Position numbers and translations under genes: made by a program. The notes beneath the pieces were generated by a model. The model was given only the letters and a program-made list of their open reading frames with translations, was not told the origin of the DNA and did no database searches. Of a stretch of 64,000 nt of DNA, positions 1 to 10,338 are shown in pieces. Origin of the DNA: Bacteroidota bacterium (GTDB taxonomy: Bacteria; Bacteroidota; Bacteroidia; Chitinophagales; Chitinophagaceae); the NCBI GenBank assembly GCA_018268035.1, contig JAFDXI010000125.1, positions 62,001 through 126,000 of the forward strand, read 5' to 3'. Each line of letters starts with the position of its first letter. Position 1 is the stretch's first letter.

Positions 1-471
1 CTTCTCAATCTGGTTGAAACTATTTTCCTGGTAAGCAGCCAACAGTGTAAGTTGGTTGAGTTGTGAGCTGATACCTTTCACCAAATCGGTCTCTCCAAGA
101 GCTGTGATTTTTTTCTCTTCATTTGATTTTTCCATTTGTTTTAAACGGGCGCTGTCAGGTATGGGTGTAGATTCAAATATTGCACGGTAAACATTATTAT
201 CCCTGTTTAATAACTCATCCATTTCCTGCTGCAGTTCATTGGTTTGTTGTTGAAGGGCAGCATAATTTTCTTTCAGATCTTCATTCTCCCTTTTCAACAT
301 AATGGTTTTGGGTGAATCTATATATTTAAAAGCAATAATGACAATAATAACTGCCGTCACGATGGCTGTGGCAAAAAAGGCAAACACTTTCAACAACTTT
401 ACACGCAATGGCGTTACCAGCTTTTCATACCTCAGGGTATGCGTATTGAAATAATATTTGATTTTTTTCAT
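1..471 (-). CDS. M23-family peptidase-like envelope protein, N-terminal part (cut by left edge)
   Basis: Reading the minus strand from an ATG at 471 gives 157 codons without a stop up to base 1, so the gene continues outside the window. The protein starts MKKIKYYFNTHTLRYEK, has one hydrophobic segment at about residues 29-47 and then a heptad-rich, probably coiled-coil stretch (about 58-85). A short cytoplasmic N-terminus, one membrane helix and a coiled coil is the usual start of Bacteroidota periplasmic M23 (LytM-type) murein endopeptidases, whose catalytic domain lies at the C-terminus. That domain is not visible here, so the family call is by N-terminal resemblance. It is divergent from alaS. 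Confidence 0.65.
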   Translation of the reverse strand, partial: MKKIKYYFNTHTLRYEKLVTPLRVKLLKVFAFFATAIVTAVIIVIIAFKYIDSPKTIMLKRENEDLKENYAALQQQTNELQQEMDELLNRDNNVYRAIFESTPIPDSARLKQMEKSNEEKKITALGETDLVKGISSQLNQLTLLAAYQENSFNQIEK

Positions 472-547
472 TTGTTCAATGAAATGGGAGCAACTGTTTT
501 CCAGATTTTTCGATTGCCGGATACTGCTTACATCAAAAAGCAAACAT

Positions 548-555
548 TACCTTTG
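548..555 (+). promoter_or_regulatory. Candidate -7 box for alaS (TACCTTTG)
   Basis: TACCTTTG matches the Bacteroidota TAnnTTTG -7 consensus and lies about 88 bases before the chosen alaS start. No clear TTTG -33 box was seen, so support is moderate. Confidence 0.3.
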
Positions 556-578
556 TTGCCCTCAAAAACTTTGAGCGC

Positions 579-586
579 CAAAGGTA
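579..586 (-). promoter_or_regulatory. Candidate -7 box for the M23-like gene (TACCTTTG on minus strand)
   Basis: The plus strand reads CAAAGGTA, that is TACCTTTG on the minus strand, about 107 bases before the M23-like start. CAAA at 611-614 (TTTG on minus) could be the -33 box, but the 24-base spacing is a little long. Confidence 0.3.
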
Positions 587-643
587 GTTTCTGTTCATCG
601 AAACGATTTGCAAAATTATCAGGCAATTTTTATAATTCAATTT

Positions 644-3307
644 ATGACTTCATCAGCAATAAGACAGGCTTTCCTTGATTTTTTTAAAAGTAAGGGACAT
701 GAAATTGTTCCATCTGCTCCAATTGTTATTAAAAATGATCCCACACTGATGTTCACCAATGCAGGTATGAACCAGTTTAAAGATTATTTTTTGGGAAATA
801 AAAAACCGCCCTATCAACGCGTTGCAGACACTCAGAAATGTTTGCGTGTAAGCGGTAAACATAATGACCTGGAAGAAGTAGGTGTTGACACTTACCACCA
901 CACTATGTTTGAAATGTTGGGCAACTGGAGCTTTGGTGACCCCGCTTCACCTGCAGGTGGTTATTTCAAACCGGAAGCCATTGCTTGGAGCTGGGAACTT
1001 TTGACTAAAGTTTATAAAATTGATAAGGATAGGTTATATGTTACCATATTTGAAGGTGATGAAAATGAAGGTTTGCCCAAAGATGAAGAAGCTTATAACG
1101 AATGGGAAAAACATATTGCTGCAGACAGGATACTATTAGGCAATAAAAAAGATAATTTCTGGGAAATGGGCGACACCGGGCCCTGTGGACCTTGCACAGA
1201 AATACATTACGATGGAAGAAGTGATGCTGACAGAAAATCTGTTGATGGCAAAACTTATGTGAATGCTGATAATCCACAGGTGATAGAAATATGGAATAAT
1301 GTATTTATCCAATACAACCGTTTAAAAGATGGTAGCCTCGAACCTTTGCCTCAAAAACATGTGGACACAGGTATGGGCTTTGAACGTTTGGTGCGGGTGT
1401 TGCAAAACAAACAAAGCAATTATGACACCGATGTTTTTACCGGCACTATTTCAGTAATCGAAAAAATTACTGCCATTCCCAACCCATCTGTCAATGGTCA
1501 ATTAGGTGATGACATTTCCAAACGCTCAATTGCATTAAGAGTTGTTGCAGACCATATCCGCGCCATCTGTTTTACTATTGCAGATGGACAACTGCCATCC
1601 AATACCGGTGCAGGTTATGTAATCAGGAGAATTTTACGCAGGGCTGTTCGTTATTATTATTCTTACCTGGATTATAAGCAACCATTACTCTTTCAACTGG
1701 TGGATGTTATTGCCAAACAATTTGAAGCTGTCTTTCCTGAACTCAACAGGCAAAAAGATTTTGTTTCAAAAGTAATTCGTGAAGAAGAAGATGCTTTCCT
1801 GAGAACGATTGATAAAGGGCTTGCCATGCTGAATGAAAAACATTCAGATATATCCGGCGAAGAAGCATTCAAATTATATGATACCTATGGTTTCCCTTTT
1901 GACCTCACCACATTGATAGCACAGGAAAAAGGAATAAATGTAGATGAACCAGGTTTTAAAATTGAACTCGAAAAACAAAAACAACGTTCCCGTGCAGCTA
2001 CTATTGTTGATACTGATGACTGGATCATCATTAACGACACCATTGCACTGAGTGATTTTGTTGGATATGATTCACTTGAAGCAAAAACAAAAATTGCCAA
2101 ATACAGGAAAGTAAAAGCAAAGGGTAAGGAACAATACCAGATAGTATTAGAGTCAACACCATTCTATGCCGAAAGCGGCGGCCAGGTGGGTGATACAGGC
2201 ATTCTTGCTTCACCACTTACATACGAAAAAGAAATTAATATCCTCGATACAAAAAAGGAAAACAACCTCATCATTCATTTTGCTGATAGGCTACCCGAAA
2301 ATATTAATGACAACCTGATTGCCCAGGTGGACATTGCAAAAAGAAAATCAACAGCAGCACATCACAGCGCAACACATTTGTTGCATGCGGCTTTACGCAA
2401 AGTATTAGGTACACATGTACAACAAAAAGGCAGCTTAGTCAATTCGGAACACCTGCGTTTTGACTTCTCTCATTTTTCAAAAATGACAGATGAAGAAATA
2501 GCAAAAGTGGAAGCTTTAGTCAATGAAAAAATCAGGGAAAATATTCCTGTAGTCATCAAACAAATGCCAAAAGATGAAGCTTTGAAACTTGGCGCCATGG
2601 CTTTGTTTGGTGAAAAATATGGCGACATAGTTCGTGTTGTAATCATTGACCCGAACTATTCAGTAGAGCTTTGCGGCGGCACCCATGTGGGCGCTACCGG
2701 CGAGCTGGGATATTTCACCATAAAACTGGAGACTTCTGTAGCAGCAGGTGTCAGGAGAATTGAAGCTGTGGCAGGCAAAGCGGCTGAAATGCTTGCCGGG
2801 CAACAGTTTCAGCAACTCACCGCTGTGCGTGAAGCATTAAAAAATCCAAAAGATATTGTCAAGGCTATTGAAAACCTGAATGCAGAAAATGCAGAGTTGA
2901 AAAAACAAATTGAAAGCTTTGAGGCCAAACAAATTCTGTCTATCAAAAATGAACTTTTACAAAATATCCAACATATTAATGGAATAAATTTTATTGGGGC
3001 AAAGTTGGAAGTAAACAATGCGGATGCATTAAAGAAACTTTGTTTTGAATTAAAAGCGGCTCTTGAAAATTATTTCGTAACACTTGTTGCCAATGTTTCG
3101 GGCAAAGCATCTGTTGCTATAATTATTGATGATGACCTTGCTGCAAAGCAAAATTTTGATGCAGGAAAAATCATTAAACAAAATATTGCACCATTGATAA
3201 AAGGCGGTGGCGGTGGCCAGAAAACTTTAGCCACTGCCGGCGGCCAGGATGTAAGCAATCTGGATAAAGTGATTGAAACAGTCAAAAAAACTGTTGTAAA
3301 ACAATGA
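644..3307 (+). CDS. alaS: Alanine--tRNA ligase
   Basis: Charges tRNA-Ala with alanine in the cytoplasm and clears mis-charged Ser/Gly. The 887-residue product has the full AlaRS layout: a class II catalytic domain (MTSSAIRQAFLDFFKSKGH start, GDTGPCGPCTEIHYD around residue 185), an editing domain with the zinc-type HxxxH motif (HHSATH, about residue 572) and CGGTH (about 676), and a DHHA1-like C-terminus ending in GGGGGQKTLATAGG. An in-frame TTG at 608 would add 12 residues, but family members begin at the MTSS-type start, so the ATG at 644 is preferred. Its stop overlaps the next ORF by four bases (ATGA). Confidence 0.97.
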   Translation: MTSSAIRQAFLDFFKSKGHEIVPSAPIVIKNDPTLMFTNAGMNQFKDYFLGNKKPPYQRVADTQKCLRVSGKHNDLEEVGVDTYHHTMFEMLGNWSFGDPASPAGGYFKPEAIAWSWELLTKVYKIDKDRLYVTIFEGDENEGLPKDEEAYNEWEKHIAADRILLGNKKDNFWEMGDTGPCGPCTEIHYDGRSDADRKSVDGKTYVNADNPQVIEIWNNVFIQYNRLKDGSLEPLPQKHVDTGMGFERLVRVLQNKQSNYDTDVFTGTISVIEKITAIPNPSVNGQLGDDISKRSIALRVVADHIRAICFTIADGQLPSNTGAGYVIRRILRRAVRYYYSYLDYKQPLLFQLVDVIAKQFEAVFPELNRQKDFVSKVIREEEDAFLRTIDKGLAMLNEKHSDISGEEAFKLYDTYGFPFDLTTLIAQEKGINVDEPGFKIELEKQKQRSRAATIVDTDDWIIINDTIALSDFVGYDSLEAKTKIAKYRKVKAKGKEQYQIVLESTPFYAESGGQVGDTGILASPLTYEKEINILDTKKENNLIIHFADRLPENINDNLIAQVDIAKRKSTAAHHSATHLLHAALRKVLGTHVQQKGSLVNSEHLRFDFSHFSKMTDEEIAKVEALVNEKIRENIPVVIKQMPKDEALKLGAMALFGEKYGDIVRVVIIDPNYSVELCGGTHVGATGELGYFTIKLETSVAAGVRRIEAVAGKAAEMLAGQQFQQLTAVREALKNPKDIVKAIENLNAENAELKKQIESFEAKQILSIKNELLQNIQHINGINFIGAKLEVNNADALKKLCFELKAALENYFVTLVANVSGKASVAIIIDDDLAAKQNFDAGKIIKQNIAPLIKGGGGGQKTLATAGGQDVSNLDKVIETVKKTVVKQ

Positions 3308-3591
3308 AAGAGAAAATACAACTTGTACATCCACAAGGAAAACAACTAAGCAGCATTGACGCAGACAAATATACTTTGCTCAAAAAGGCAATCCTTGCAT
3401 CATTGAGCAAAAAGGCCAGTATCACACATACAGCGCTCCTCGAAAAAGTACTTGTTTATTTCAATGCAAAAAATGTTTCTTTTGAAGGCTCTGTTGAATG
3501 GTATCTTGAAGGTGTAAAACTCGACCTTGAAGCAAACGGTTTTATTTCACGAATAAAAGAGGGCAATAAATTCCTGTTCCTGAAAAAATAA
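3304..3591 (+). CDS. Small conserved hypothetical protein (DUF6958-like)
   Basis: A 95-residue cytoplasmic protein overlapping the alaS stop by ATGA, so probably translationally coupled. It has no signal peptide or membrane segment. Predicted helices followed by a basic FISRIKEGNKFLFLKK end suggest a small winged-helix-like fold. It resembles the short Bacteroidota proteins grouped as DUF6958, but I recognise it only weakly and assign no function. Intact frame and overlap make it a real gene. Confidence 0.7.
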   Translation: MKEKIQLVHPQGKQLSSIDADKYTLLKKAILASLSKKASITHTALLEKVLVYFNAKNVSFEGSVEWYLEGVKLDLEANGFISRIKEGNKFLFLKK

Positions 3592-3696
3592 ACTTTGAAA
3601 ATAATCTTTGGGATATCACAAGCAGTGAAACCTCTGCATGACTTCCTTTTCCACCTGCACCTATCCGGATAATAAAGACAAGGCAACCATAAAGAT

Positions 3697-3704
3697 TAAA
3701 TTTG
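3697..3704 (+). promoter_or_regulatory. Candidate -7 box (TAAATTTG) at the head of the flexirubin-like cluster
   Basis: TAAATTTG fits TAnnTTTG exactly and lies 27 bases before the ATG at 3732, the first gene of the long plus-strand cluster. No -33 TTTG is evident at the expected distance. Confidence 0.4.
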
Positions 3705-3731
3705 TATCCTTGCATTTTCCAAAACATTTAT

Positions 3732-4931
3732 ATGGAAGGTGTGCAGTCGTACAGGGAAATTATGGATGCGATTCGTGTTTGTGTTATTATTCCTACATAT
3801 AATAATGCTGCAACGCTTGGAGGCGTTATCAAAGACGTATCTGCATTTACTTTCAACATCATTGTTGTAAATGATGGGTCAACTGATAATACAGAAGAAA
3901 TACTTAAATCATTTCCTTTTATCCATACAGGCAGGTATAAAAAAAATATTGGCAAAGGATGGGCTTTACGAAATGGCTTTGAAAGGGCCATAGAGCTTGG
4001 GTTTCATTATGCTATCACTATTGATTCGGATGGCCAGCATTTTGCAAAAGACATACCTGCATTTATTGATAAACTCAGTGAATTAAAAGAAAACACAATC
4101 CTTGTCGGTGCAAGAAATATGGAACAAAGCTCGGTACCTGGCAAGAGTAGTTTCGGTCACAAATTTTCCAACTTCTGGTTTAAAGTAGAAACAAGTATTG
4201 ATTTACCCGATACACAATCAGGTTACAGGCTTTATCCTTTATTGCCATTGAGTAAAATGAAATTCATCACATTCAAATATGAATTTGAAATTGAAGTTTT
4301 AGTTCGTTGTGCCTGGAAAGGAATAAAGATTGATTCAGTGCCTGTTTCTGTTTATTATGCACCAAAAGAAACAAGGGTTTCGCATTTCAGGCCATTCAAA
4401 GATTTTACAAGAATCAGTATTTTAAATACAATACTTGTATTCATCACTTTCCTTTATATAAAACCACGTAATTTTCTAAGAATGGTTATAAAAAAAAAGT
4501 TCTGGATTGATATTTACAACAATCATTTTTTAAATCCGGGCGAGCCTGATCACATTAAAGCGCTTTCTGTGGCATTCGGTGTGTTCATGGGTATTGTTCC
4601 TATCTGGGGTTTTCAATTGGTTACTGCTATTTTTCTTTCAGTATTATTCAGGCTGAATAAAGTGCTCGTAATTCTTGCTGCCAACATCAGCATACCACCC
4701 ATGATACCGCTGATTATTTTTTTAAGCTATCAAACCGGGAGTTTGTGGATACACCAGGGAGCAGTGCATCTTGCAATGAACAACAACATCAGCCTGGATA
4801 ATATTTCTGCAAACATCCGACAGTATATTTTTGGCAGCCTCACGCTTGCAGTAATGGCGGCAATCGTTTTTGGATTCGCAACATTTATAGTATTGAAAAT
4901 TTTTAAACGAAAACAACAAGCTGCTTTGTAA
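3732..4931 (+). CDS. Glycosyltransferase family 2 with C-terminal DUF2062 membrane domain
   Basis: Probably transfers a sugar or polyprenyl-linked group at the inner membrane. The N-terminal GT-A domain shows VIIPTYNN, NDGSTDNT and the metal-binding DSDGQH. The C-terminal third (roughly residues 250-395) has hydrophobic segments typical of DUF2062. This fusion is common as the first gene of Bacteroidota flexirubin clusters. Starts at 3732 or 3762 are both possible; the second begins closer to the GT fold, the first leaves a short 5' leader after the -7 box. The next gene starts three bases after the stop, so they are co-transcribed. Confidence 0.88.
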   Translation: MEGVQSYREIMDAIRVCVIIPTYNNAATLGGVIKDVSAFTFNIIVVNDGSTDNTEEILKSFPFIHTGRYKKNIGKGWALRNGFERAIELGFHYAITIDSDGQHFAKDIPAFIDKLSELKENTILVGARNMEQSSVPGKSSFGHKFSNFWFKVETSIDLPDTQSGYRLYPLLPLSKMKFITFKYEFEIEVLVRCAWKGIKIDSVPVSVYYAPKETRVSHFRPFKDFTRISILNTILVFITFLYIKPRNFLRMVIKKKFWIDIYNNHFLNPGEPDHIKALSVAFGVFMGIVPIWGFQLVTAIFLSVLFRLNKVLVILAANISIPPMIPLIIFLSYQTGSLWIHQGAVHLAMNNNISLDNISANIRQYIFGSLTLAVMAAIVFGFATFIVLKIFKRKQQAAL

Positions 4932-4934
4932 GGA

Positions 4935-7900
4935 ATGGAAAACCTTTTTACCAGGATATATTATTTTTTAAAATCAAATAAAGCGGTTCTATGGATTACG
5001 CTCATATCCGGTTTTGCTTTGTTTGCATTTTTTGCTTCCCGCATACATTTTGAAGAAGATATTTCTAAAATTTTACCACACGATAAAAAAATAGAAAAGC
5101 TCAATGAAGTATTTCAAAATTCAAAGTTTGCTGATAAACTGGTGATCACTGTTTCGTTAAAAGACAGCGTTGCCCGTCAGCCCGACAGTCTTGTTGAATT
5201 TACTGATACTCTTGCAGCACATATCAATGAAAAATTACAACCTTATATCAGCAAGACTTTATATAAAGCTGATGATGATATTGCTTTATCATTGTTTAAT
5301 ACCATCAACAATAATTTACCGGTTTACCTGGATGAAGATGATTATTCTACTATTGATAGCCTGATACAGCCTGCGAAAATCCGCCAAACGTTACAACAGG
5401 ATTTTAAAACACTCATTTCCCCGGCCGGCCTTGCGCTGAAGAATATGATTAGCCATGATCCCATCGGTATATCATTTATCGCATTGAAAAAAGTACAGCA
5501 CCTGCAGTATGATGAAAACTATCAACTTTACAACAATTATATTGTAACCAAAGATGAAAAACACCTGCTCATTTTTATCACACCAAAATATACATCGGCC
5601 AATACCGGTGAAAATGAAAAATTTTTAGAAGGATTAGATGCTATCATCCACGACCTTACAACAGGCAGGTATGATAATATTGATGTTTCTTATTTCGGCG
5701 CTGCAGCAGTAGCAGCAGGTAATGCGCAACAATTAAGAAAAGACAGTTTATACACACAGGGCATAACCGTTTTATTCCTCATACTTTTTATAGGTATTTA
5801 TTTCAGGAAAAAATCTGCGCCGCTTTTAGTGTTGCTACCGGTTGTTTATGGCGCACTATTTTCTCTTGCAGTAATATATTTCCTGAAAGGCTCAATATCA
5901 GTGATTGCATTGGGAACCGGCTCGGTAATTCTCGGCATTGCGGTCAATTATTCACTGCATGTTTTTAACCATTCCAGACATGCCCGCAATATTGAAGGCA
6001 TCATTAAAGACCTTGCTTTTCCACTAACGCTTGGGAGCTTTACGACCATAGGTGGCTTTTTCTGTCTCGAATTTGTGCAGTCAGAAATTTTAAAAGACCT
6101 TGGATTATTCGCAGCTTTCAGCCTCATCGGGGCTGCTTTATGTGCATTGATTTACCTGCCTCATTTTATACAACCTGGGGAAAAGGATGAACAACAACAC
6201 CACCAATTTTCTTTCATAGATAAGATAGCCACTTACCATCCTGAACGCAATAAAATATTCATAGCAGTTATTGTTATCCTTACTGTTGTATTTGCCTTTA
6301 AAGCCGGTGATGTACAATTTGAATCTGATATGACAAAGATGAATTACATGTCAGATGATCTGAAAACAGCGCAGGCAAAACTTGACGCTATCAACCAGTT
6401 TTCCTTAACCTCGGTTTATCTTGTTGCAGAAGGGAAAAACCTCAATGATGCCTTGGCAAACAATGAAAGACTTTCCTACATCATTGACTCTTTACAGAAA
6501 AAAAATATCATTAAGAAATCTTCCGGGGTTTCTTCGCTGCTTATCTCGGATTCATTACAACGCGAAAGGATTGAACGCTGGAATACTTTCTGGACACTGG
6601 AGAAAAAACAGCAGGTGCTGGAATCTTTAGAAAGGGAAGGCAGCGTCATTGGTTTTTCCGCAACGGCATTTGATAATTTTAAAACTGCTTTAAACAAACA
6701 ATACGGGCTTGTTCCCCCTGCTGCTTTGGCAGACATCCGAAATACATTTTTAGGTGATTACATCACTGAAAGGCAAACCGTCGCAAATGTGGTTACGTTA
6801 CTTAAAGTTTCTCCAAAAGATAAACCCGGAGTTTACCGTATTTTTGAAGACCAGCCCAACACCATTATCCTCGATAAACAATACCTCGCCGATACAATGG
6901 TGGGCATCATTCAATCCGATTTCAACAATATCACCATTCTCACATCGTTGCTGGTATTCATCGTCTTACTGATTACTTATGGAAGAATAGAGCTGGCCCT
7001 GGTTTCATTCATACCCATGTTAATTTCATGGATATGGATACTCGGCATCATGGCCATCACCAACACAGAATTTAATATCATCAACATTATCATTTCTGCA
7101 TTGATCTTTGGCCTCGGCGACGATTACAGCATCTTTATCATGGATGGCTTATTGCAGCAATATAAAACCGGAAGAAAAAATTTATCATCATTCAAATCTT
7201 CTATTTTCCTTTCAGCGATTACTACTGTAGCTGGTTTAGGTATTTTAATTTTTGCCAAACATCCCGCTTTAAAATCTATTGCTTTCATTTCAGTTACCGG
7301 CATCTTATGCGTTGTTTTGATATCACAGGTATTGATTCCATTCCTGTTTAATATACTCATCACCAACAGGACAAAAAAGAATTACCTGCCCTGGACCTTA
7401 TGGAGTTTTTCAACTTCCATTTTCGCTTTTACCTATTTTGCATTAGGCAGTGTGCTCATCATCCCTTTCGGTATAGTACTAATCAAACTCAACCCGTTTA
7501 ATAAAGAGAAGGGAAAGTATATTTATCATGTAATGTTTTCAAAATTTGTGTGGAGTGTTGCATACATCATGATGAATATTAAAAAAGTAATTGTCAATCC
7601 TCTCAAAGAAGATTTTTCAAAGCCTGCCATTATCATTTGCAACCATCAGTCATTCCTTGATATTTTATGGACTGCTATGCTCAATCCCAGGCTCATTCTG
7701 CTCACCAATAAATGGGTATGGCGTTCACCAGTGTTTGGTATTGCTATCAGGATGGCTGATTATTATCCGGTTGCCAAGGGCGTTGAAAACAGTATTGAGC
7801 TTTTGCAGAACAGGGTGAATAATGGTTACTCTATCGTAATATTCCCTGAAGGAACAAGGTCTGTCAACTGGGATATAGCCCGTTTTCATAAAGGTGCATT

Positions 7901-8837
7901 TTATCTCGCTGAACAATTGAATATTGATATCCTTCCCATCGTAATTGATGGCACAGGTTACACTTTAACAAAAAATGATTTCTTTTTAAAAGATGGATTG
8001 ATTACACTCACATTTCTTCCAAGAATAAAACCTGGCGATACAAGTTTTGGGACAAACTATAGTGAGCGAACAAAAAAAATCAGTCGTTATTTTAAAAATA
8101 CTTATGATGAACTGAAAATAAAAAATCATACCCCGGCACATTTTAAACAACAACTTATCTATAATTACATTTATAAAGGCCCGGTGCTGGAATGGTACTT
8201 ACGTGTAAAACTGAGGTTGGAAAAAAATTATGAAATGATGAATGCACTGGTACCGACGAAAGGAAGAATACTCGATATAGGTTGCGGCTTCGGCTATATA
8301 GATTATGCATTATATTTTGCATCAAAGCAACGTAATATAACAGGCATAGATTATGATGAAGAAAAAATTTCAGTGGCGGCAAATTGTTTCAGCAAAGATG
8401 AAAACATCAACTTCTTTTTCTGCGATGTGATGAAATTCAACTTTGAAAATTATGACGCCATCATCATGAGTGATGTATTACATTATCTTGATACGCCTGC
8501 ACAGAAAAAATTACTCAACCGTTGTTGTGAAAGTTTGAATAAAGGTGGGGTATTGATAATCCGTGATGCAGATGAAAAATTACAAAGCCAACATTTTTAT
8601 ACTAAACTGACTGAATTTTTCTCAACCAAAATCATCCGGTTCAATAAGACCTCTGGCAAAGGCCTTAGCTTTTTTTCTGAACAGATATTACAGCAAACTG
8701 CAAAAGAAAATAATATGCTTTATGAAAGGGTAACACAGCAAAAATATACATCCAACATTACCTGTGTATTAAAAAGAAATGGTGAAGCTGAACAAAAAAA
8801 CAAATCACACATTTCAGAAAACGGAAGCCATGAATGA
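4935..8837 (+). CDS. MMPL/RND-type exporter fused to acyltransferase and SAM methyltransferase
   Basis: A 1300-residue three-part protein. Residues about 1-830 form an MMPL/RND-like exporter with two membrane bundles (single helices near 20 and 440, clusters near 275-410 and 665-830) separated by periplasmic domains. Residues about 860-1070 form a PlsC-type acyltransferase with NHQSFLD (about 903) and FPEGTRS (about 970). Residues about 1095-1270 form a class I methyltransferase with LDIGCGFGY (about 1115). In flexirubin and aryl-polyene clusters these functions help acylate the pigment and move it towards the outer membrane. The frame is open across all junctions, so this is a genuine fusion rather than an annotation artefact. 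Confidence 0.9.
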   Translation: MENLFTRIYYFLKSNKAVLWITLISGFALFAFFASRIHFEEDISKILPHDKKIEKLNEVFQNSKFADKLVITVSLKDSVARQPDSLVEFTDTLAAHINEKLQPYISKTLYKADDDIALSLFNTINNNLPVYLDEDDYSTIDSLIQPAKIRQTLQQDFKTLISPAGLALKNMISHDPIGISFIALKKVQHLQYDENYQLYNNYIVTKDEKHLLIFITPKYTSANTGENEKFLEGLDAIIHDLTTGRYDNIDVSYFGAAAVAAGNAQQLRKDSLYTQGITVLFLILFIGIYFRKKSAPLLVLLPVVYGALFSLAVIYFLKGSISVIALGTGSVILGIAVNYSLHVFNHSRHARNIEGIIKDLAFPLTLGSFTTIGGFFCLEFVQSEILKDLGLFAAFSLIGAALCALIYLPHFIQPGEKDEQQHHQFSFIDKIATYHPERNKIFIAVIVILTVVFAFKAGDVQFESDMTKMNYMSDDLKTAQAKLDAINQFSLTSVYLVAEGKNLNDALANNERLSYIIDSLQKKNIIKKSSGVSSLLISDSLQRERIERWNTFWTLEKKQQVLESLEREGSVIGFSATAFDNFKTALNKQYGLVPPAALADIRNTFLGDYITERQTVANVVTLLKVSPKDKPGVYRIFEDQPNTIILDKQYLADTMVGIIQSDFNNITILTSLLVFIVLLITYGRIELALVSFIPMLISWIWILGIMAITNTEFNIINIIISALIFGLGDDYSIFIMDGLLQQYKTGRKNLSSFKSSIFLSAITTVAGLGILIFAKHPALKSIAFISVTGILCVVLISQVLIPFLFNILITNRTKKNYLPWTLWSFSTSIFAFTYFALGSVLIIPFGIVLIKLNPFNKEKGKYIYHVMFSKFVWSVAYIMMNIKKVIVNPLKEDFSKPAIIICNHQSFLDILWTAMLNPRLILLTNKWVWRSPVFGIAIRMADYYPVAKGVENSIELLQNRVNNGYSIVIFPEGTRSVNWDIARFHKGAFYLAEQLNIDILPIVIDGTGYTLTKNDFFLKDGLITLTFLPRIKPGDTSFGTNYSERTKKISRYFKNTYDELKIKNHTPAHFKQQLIYNYIYKGPVLEWYLRVKLRLEKNYEMMNALVPTKGRILDIGCGFGYIDYALYFASKQRNITGIDYDEEKISVAANCFSKDENINFFFCDVMKFNFENYDAIIMSDVLHYLDTPAQKKLLNRCCESLNKGGVLIIRDADEKLQSQHFYTKLTEFFSTKIIRFNKTSGKGLSFFSEQILQQTAKENNMLYERVTQQKYTSNITCVLKRNGEAEQKNKSHISENGSHE

Positions 8838-10338
8838 ATATGAGATCATCATAATCGGAAGTGGCATGGGAGGACTTGTTTGTGGCAACCTGCTGGCAAA
8901 AGAGGGTTATAACGTATGCGTATTGGAGAAGAACAAGCAGTTAGGTGGTTGCCTGCAGACTTTTGCGAGGGATAAAGTAATTTTTGATTCTTCAGTTCAT
9001 TATATCGGTGGTCTTGAGAAGGGACAAAACCTGTATCAATTGTTCAGATATCTCGGGCTGATGGATAAATTGAAACTGCAACGGGTTGAAGGTGATTTTG
9101 ACAGGATAATCATCAGTGGCGATTCTAACGAATATCCATTTGCGCAGGGCTATGATAATTTTATAAAAAAACTTTCAGCATATTTTCCGGGCGAAGAGGA
9201 TGCCATCAAAACATATTGTGAAAAAATCAGGGAAGTGTGCAACAAGTTTCCATTATACAACCTGGAAACAGGAGGCAGCGCCGATGAGAAACAATCGGTG
9301 TTTGACCTTGGCGCCAAAACATTTATTGAATCACTCACACAGGAAAAAAAATTGCAGGCAGTGTTGGCAGGAAACAATATTTTATATGCTGGCGAAGGAG
9401 ATGAAACACCTTTTTATGTGCATGCACTTATCGAAAACAGTTATATTGAAAGCTCCTGGAAATGTATTGATGGCGCTTCACAGATTTCAAAACTATTAGC
9501 AGGAAATATCCGTAGTAAAGGCGGCACTATTATGCGTAATACTGAAGTAACCAGAATCATCACTGACAATGGAAGAATCAGCTTTGTGCAGTTATCGGAT
9601 GGAAGAAAATTATTTGCCAAACAATTTGTTTCCAATCTTCACCCGGCAAAAACAATTGAATTAACTGAGCCTAATATTTTCAGGCAGGTATATACACAAC
9701 GCATCAGGAGTTTGAAAGACACAGTTTCCTGTTTTATCATCAACATTGTGTTGAAGAAAGATAGCTTCAAATATTTTTCACATAATTATTATTATCACAA
9801 AGAAGGTTATTTGTGGAACCAGGTTGATTACACAGAAAATAACTGGCCTTTAGGTTATGCTTTGTTTATCACACCATCATCCAGGCACACTGTTTATGCC
9901 AATGCCATCACCATTTTCACTTATATGCGTTATGAAGAAGTGCAGAAATGGGAAAATACTTTCAACACCAGCTCTCACGAACAAAGCCGTGGTGATGATT
10001 ATGAATTATTCAAACAGCAAAAAGCGGAGAAGCTGATTAATCTTGTTTGTGAAAAATTTTCATCACTCAAAGATTGTATTCAAAACTATTATACTGCATC
10101 ACCACTTTCGCTTCGCGATTATTTAGGCAACACTAATGGTTCGCTCTATGGTATTGCAAAAGATTATAAAGAACCTTTAAAAACTTTTATTTCACCCAAT
10201 ACAAAAATTCCAAATCTTTACCTTACAGGCCAGAATCTGAACCTGCATGGTATATTAGGTGCAGGCATCAGCGGTATTGTTGCTGCAACAGCAGTTACAG
10301 GCAATGATGATATTATCAAAAAAATTAAACATGCTTAA
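8830..10338 (+). CDS. FAD-dependent phytoene desaturase/CrtI-like oxidoreductase
   Basis: 502 residues. The N-terminus EIIIIGSGMGGLVCG is a Rossmann dinucleotide-binding motif followed by the acidic VLEKN strand end and GGCLQTF, typical of the CrtI/CrtO/retinol-saturase flavoproteins. The C-terminal motif NLYLTGQNLNLHGILGAGISG is the second FAD-binding signature of that family. In this cluster it may desaturate or isomerise the polyene; that role is inference. The ATG at 8830 overlaps the previous stop by eight bases (ATGAATGA); a longer in-frame start at 8779 lies deep inside the upstream gene and is rejected. Confidence 0.85.
   Translation: MNEYEIIIIGSGMGGLVCGNLLAKEGYNVCVLEKNKQLGGCLQTFARDKVIFDSSVHYIGGLEKGQNLYQLFRYLGLMDKLKLQRVEGDFDRIIISGDSNEYPFAQGYDNFIKKLSAYFPGEEDAIKTYCEKIREVCNKFPLYNLETGGSADEKQSVFDLGAKTFIESLTQEKKLQAVLAGNNILYAGEGDETPFYVHALIENSYIESSWKCIDGASQISKLLAGNIRSKGGTIMRNTEVTRIITDNGRISFVQLSDGRKLFAKQFVSNLHPAKTIELTEPNIFRQVYTQRIRSLKDTVSCFIINIVLKKDSFKYFSHNYYYHKEGYLWNQVDYTENNWPLGYALFITPSSRHTVYANAITIFTYMRYEEVQKWENTFNTSSHEQSRGDDYELFKQQKAEKLINLVCEKFSSLKDCIQNYYTASPLSLRDYLGNTNGSLYGIAKDYKEPLKTFISPNTKIPNLYLTGQNLNLHGILGAGISGIVAATAVTGNDDIIKKIKHA

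Noticed and set aside
4935-8837. Possible read-through fusion of three separate genes
   Set aside because: One continuous frame without stops and with intact motifs in all parts.
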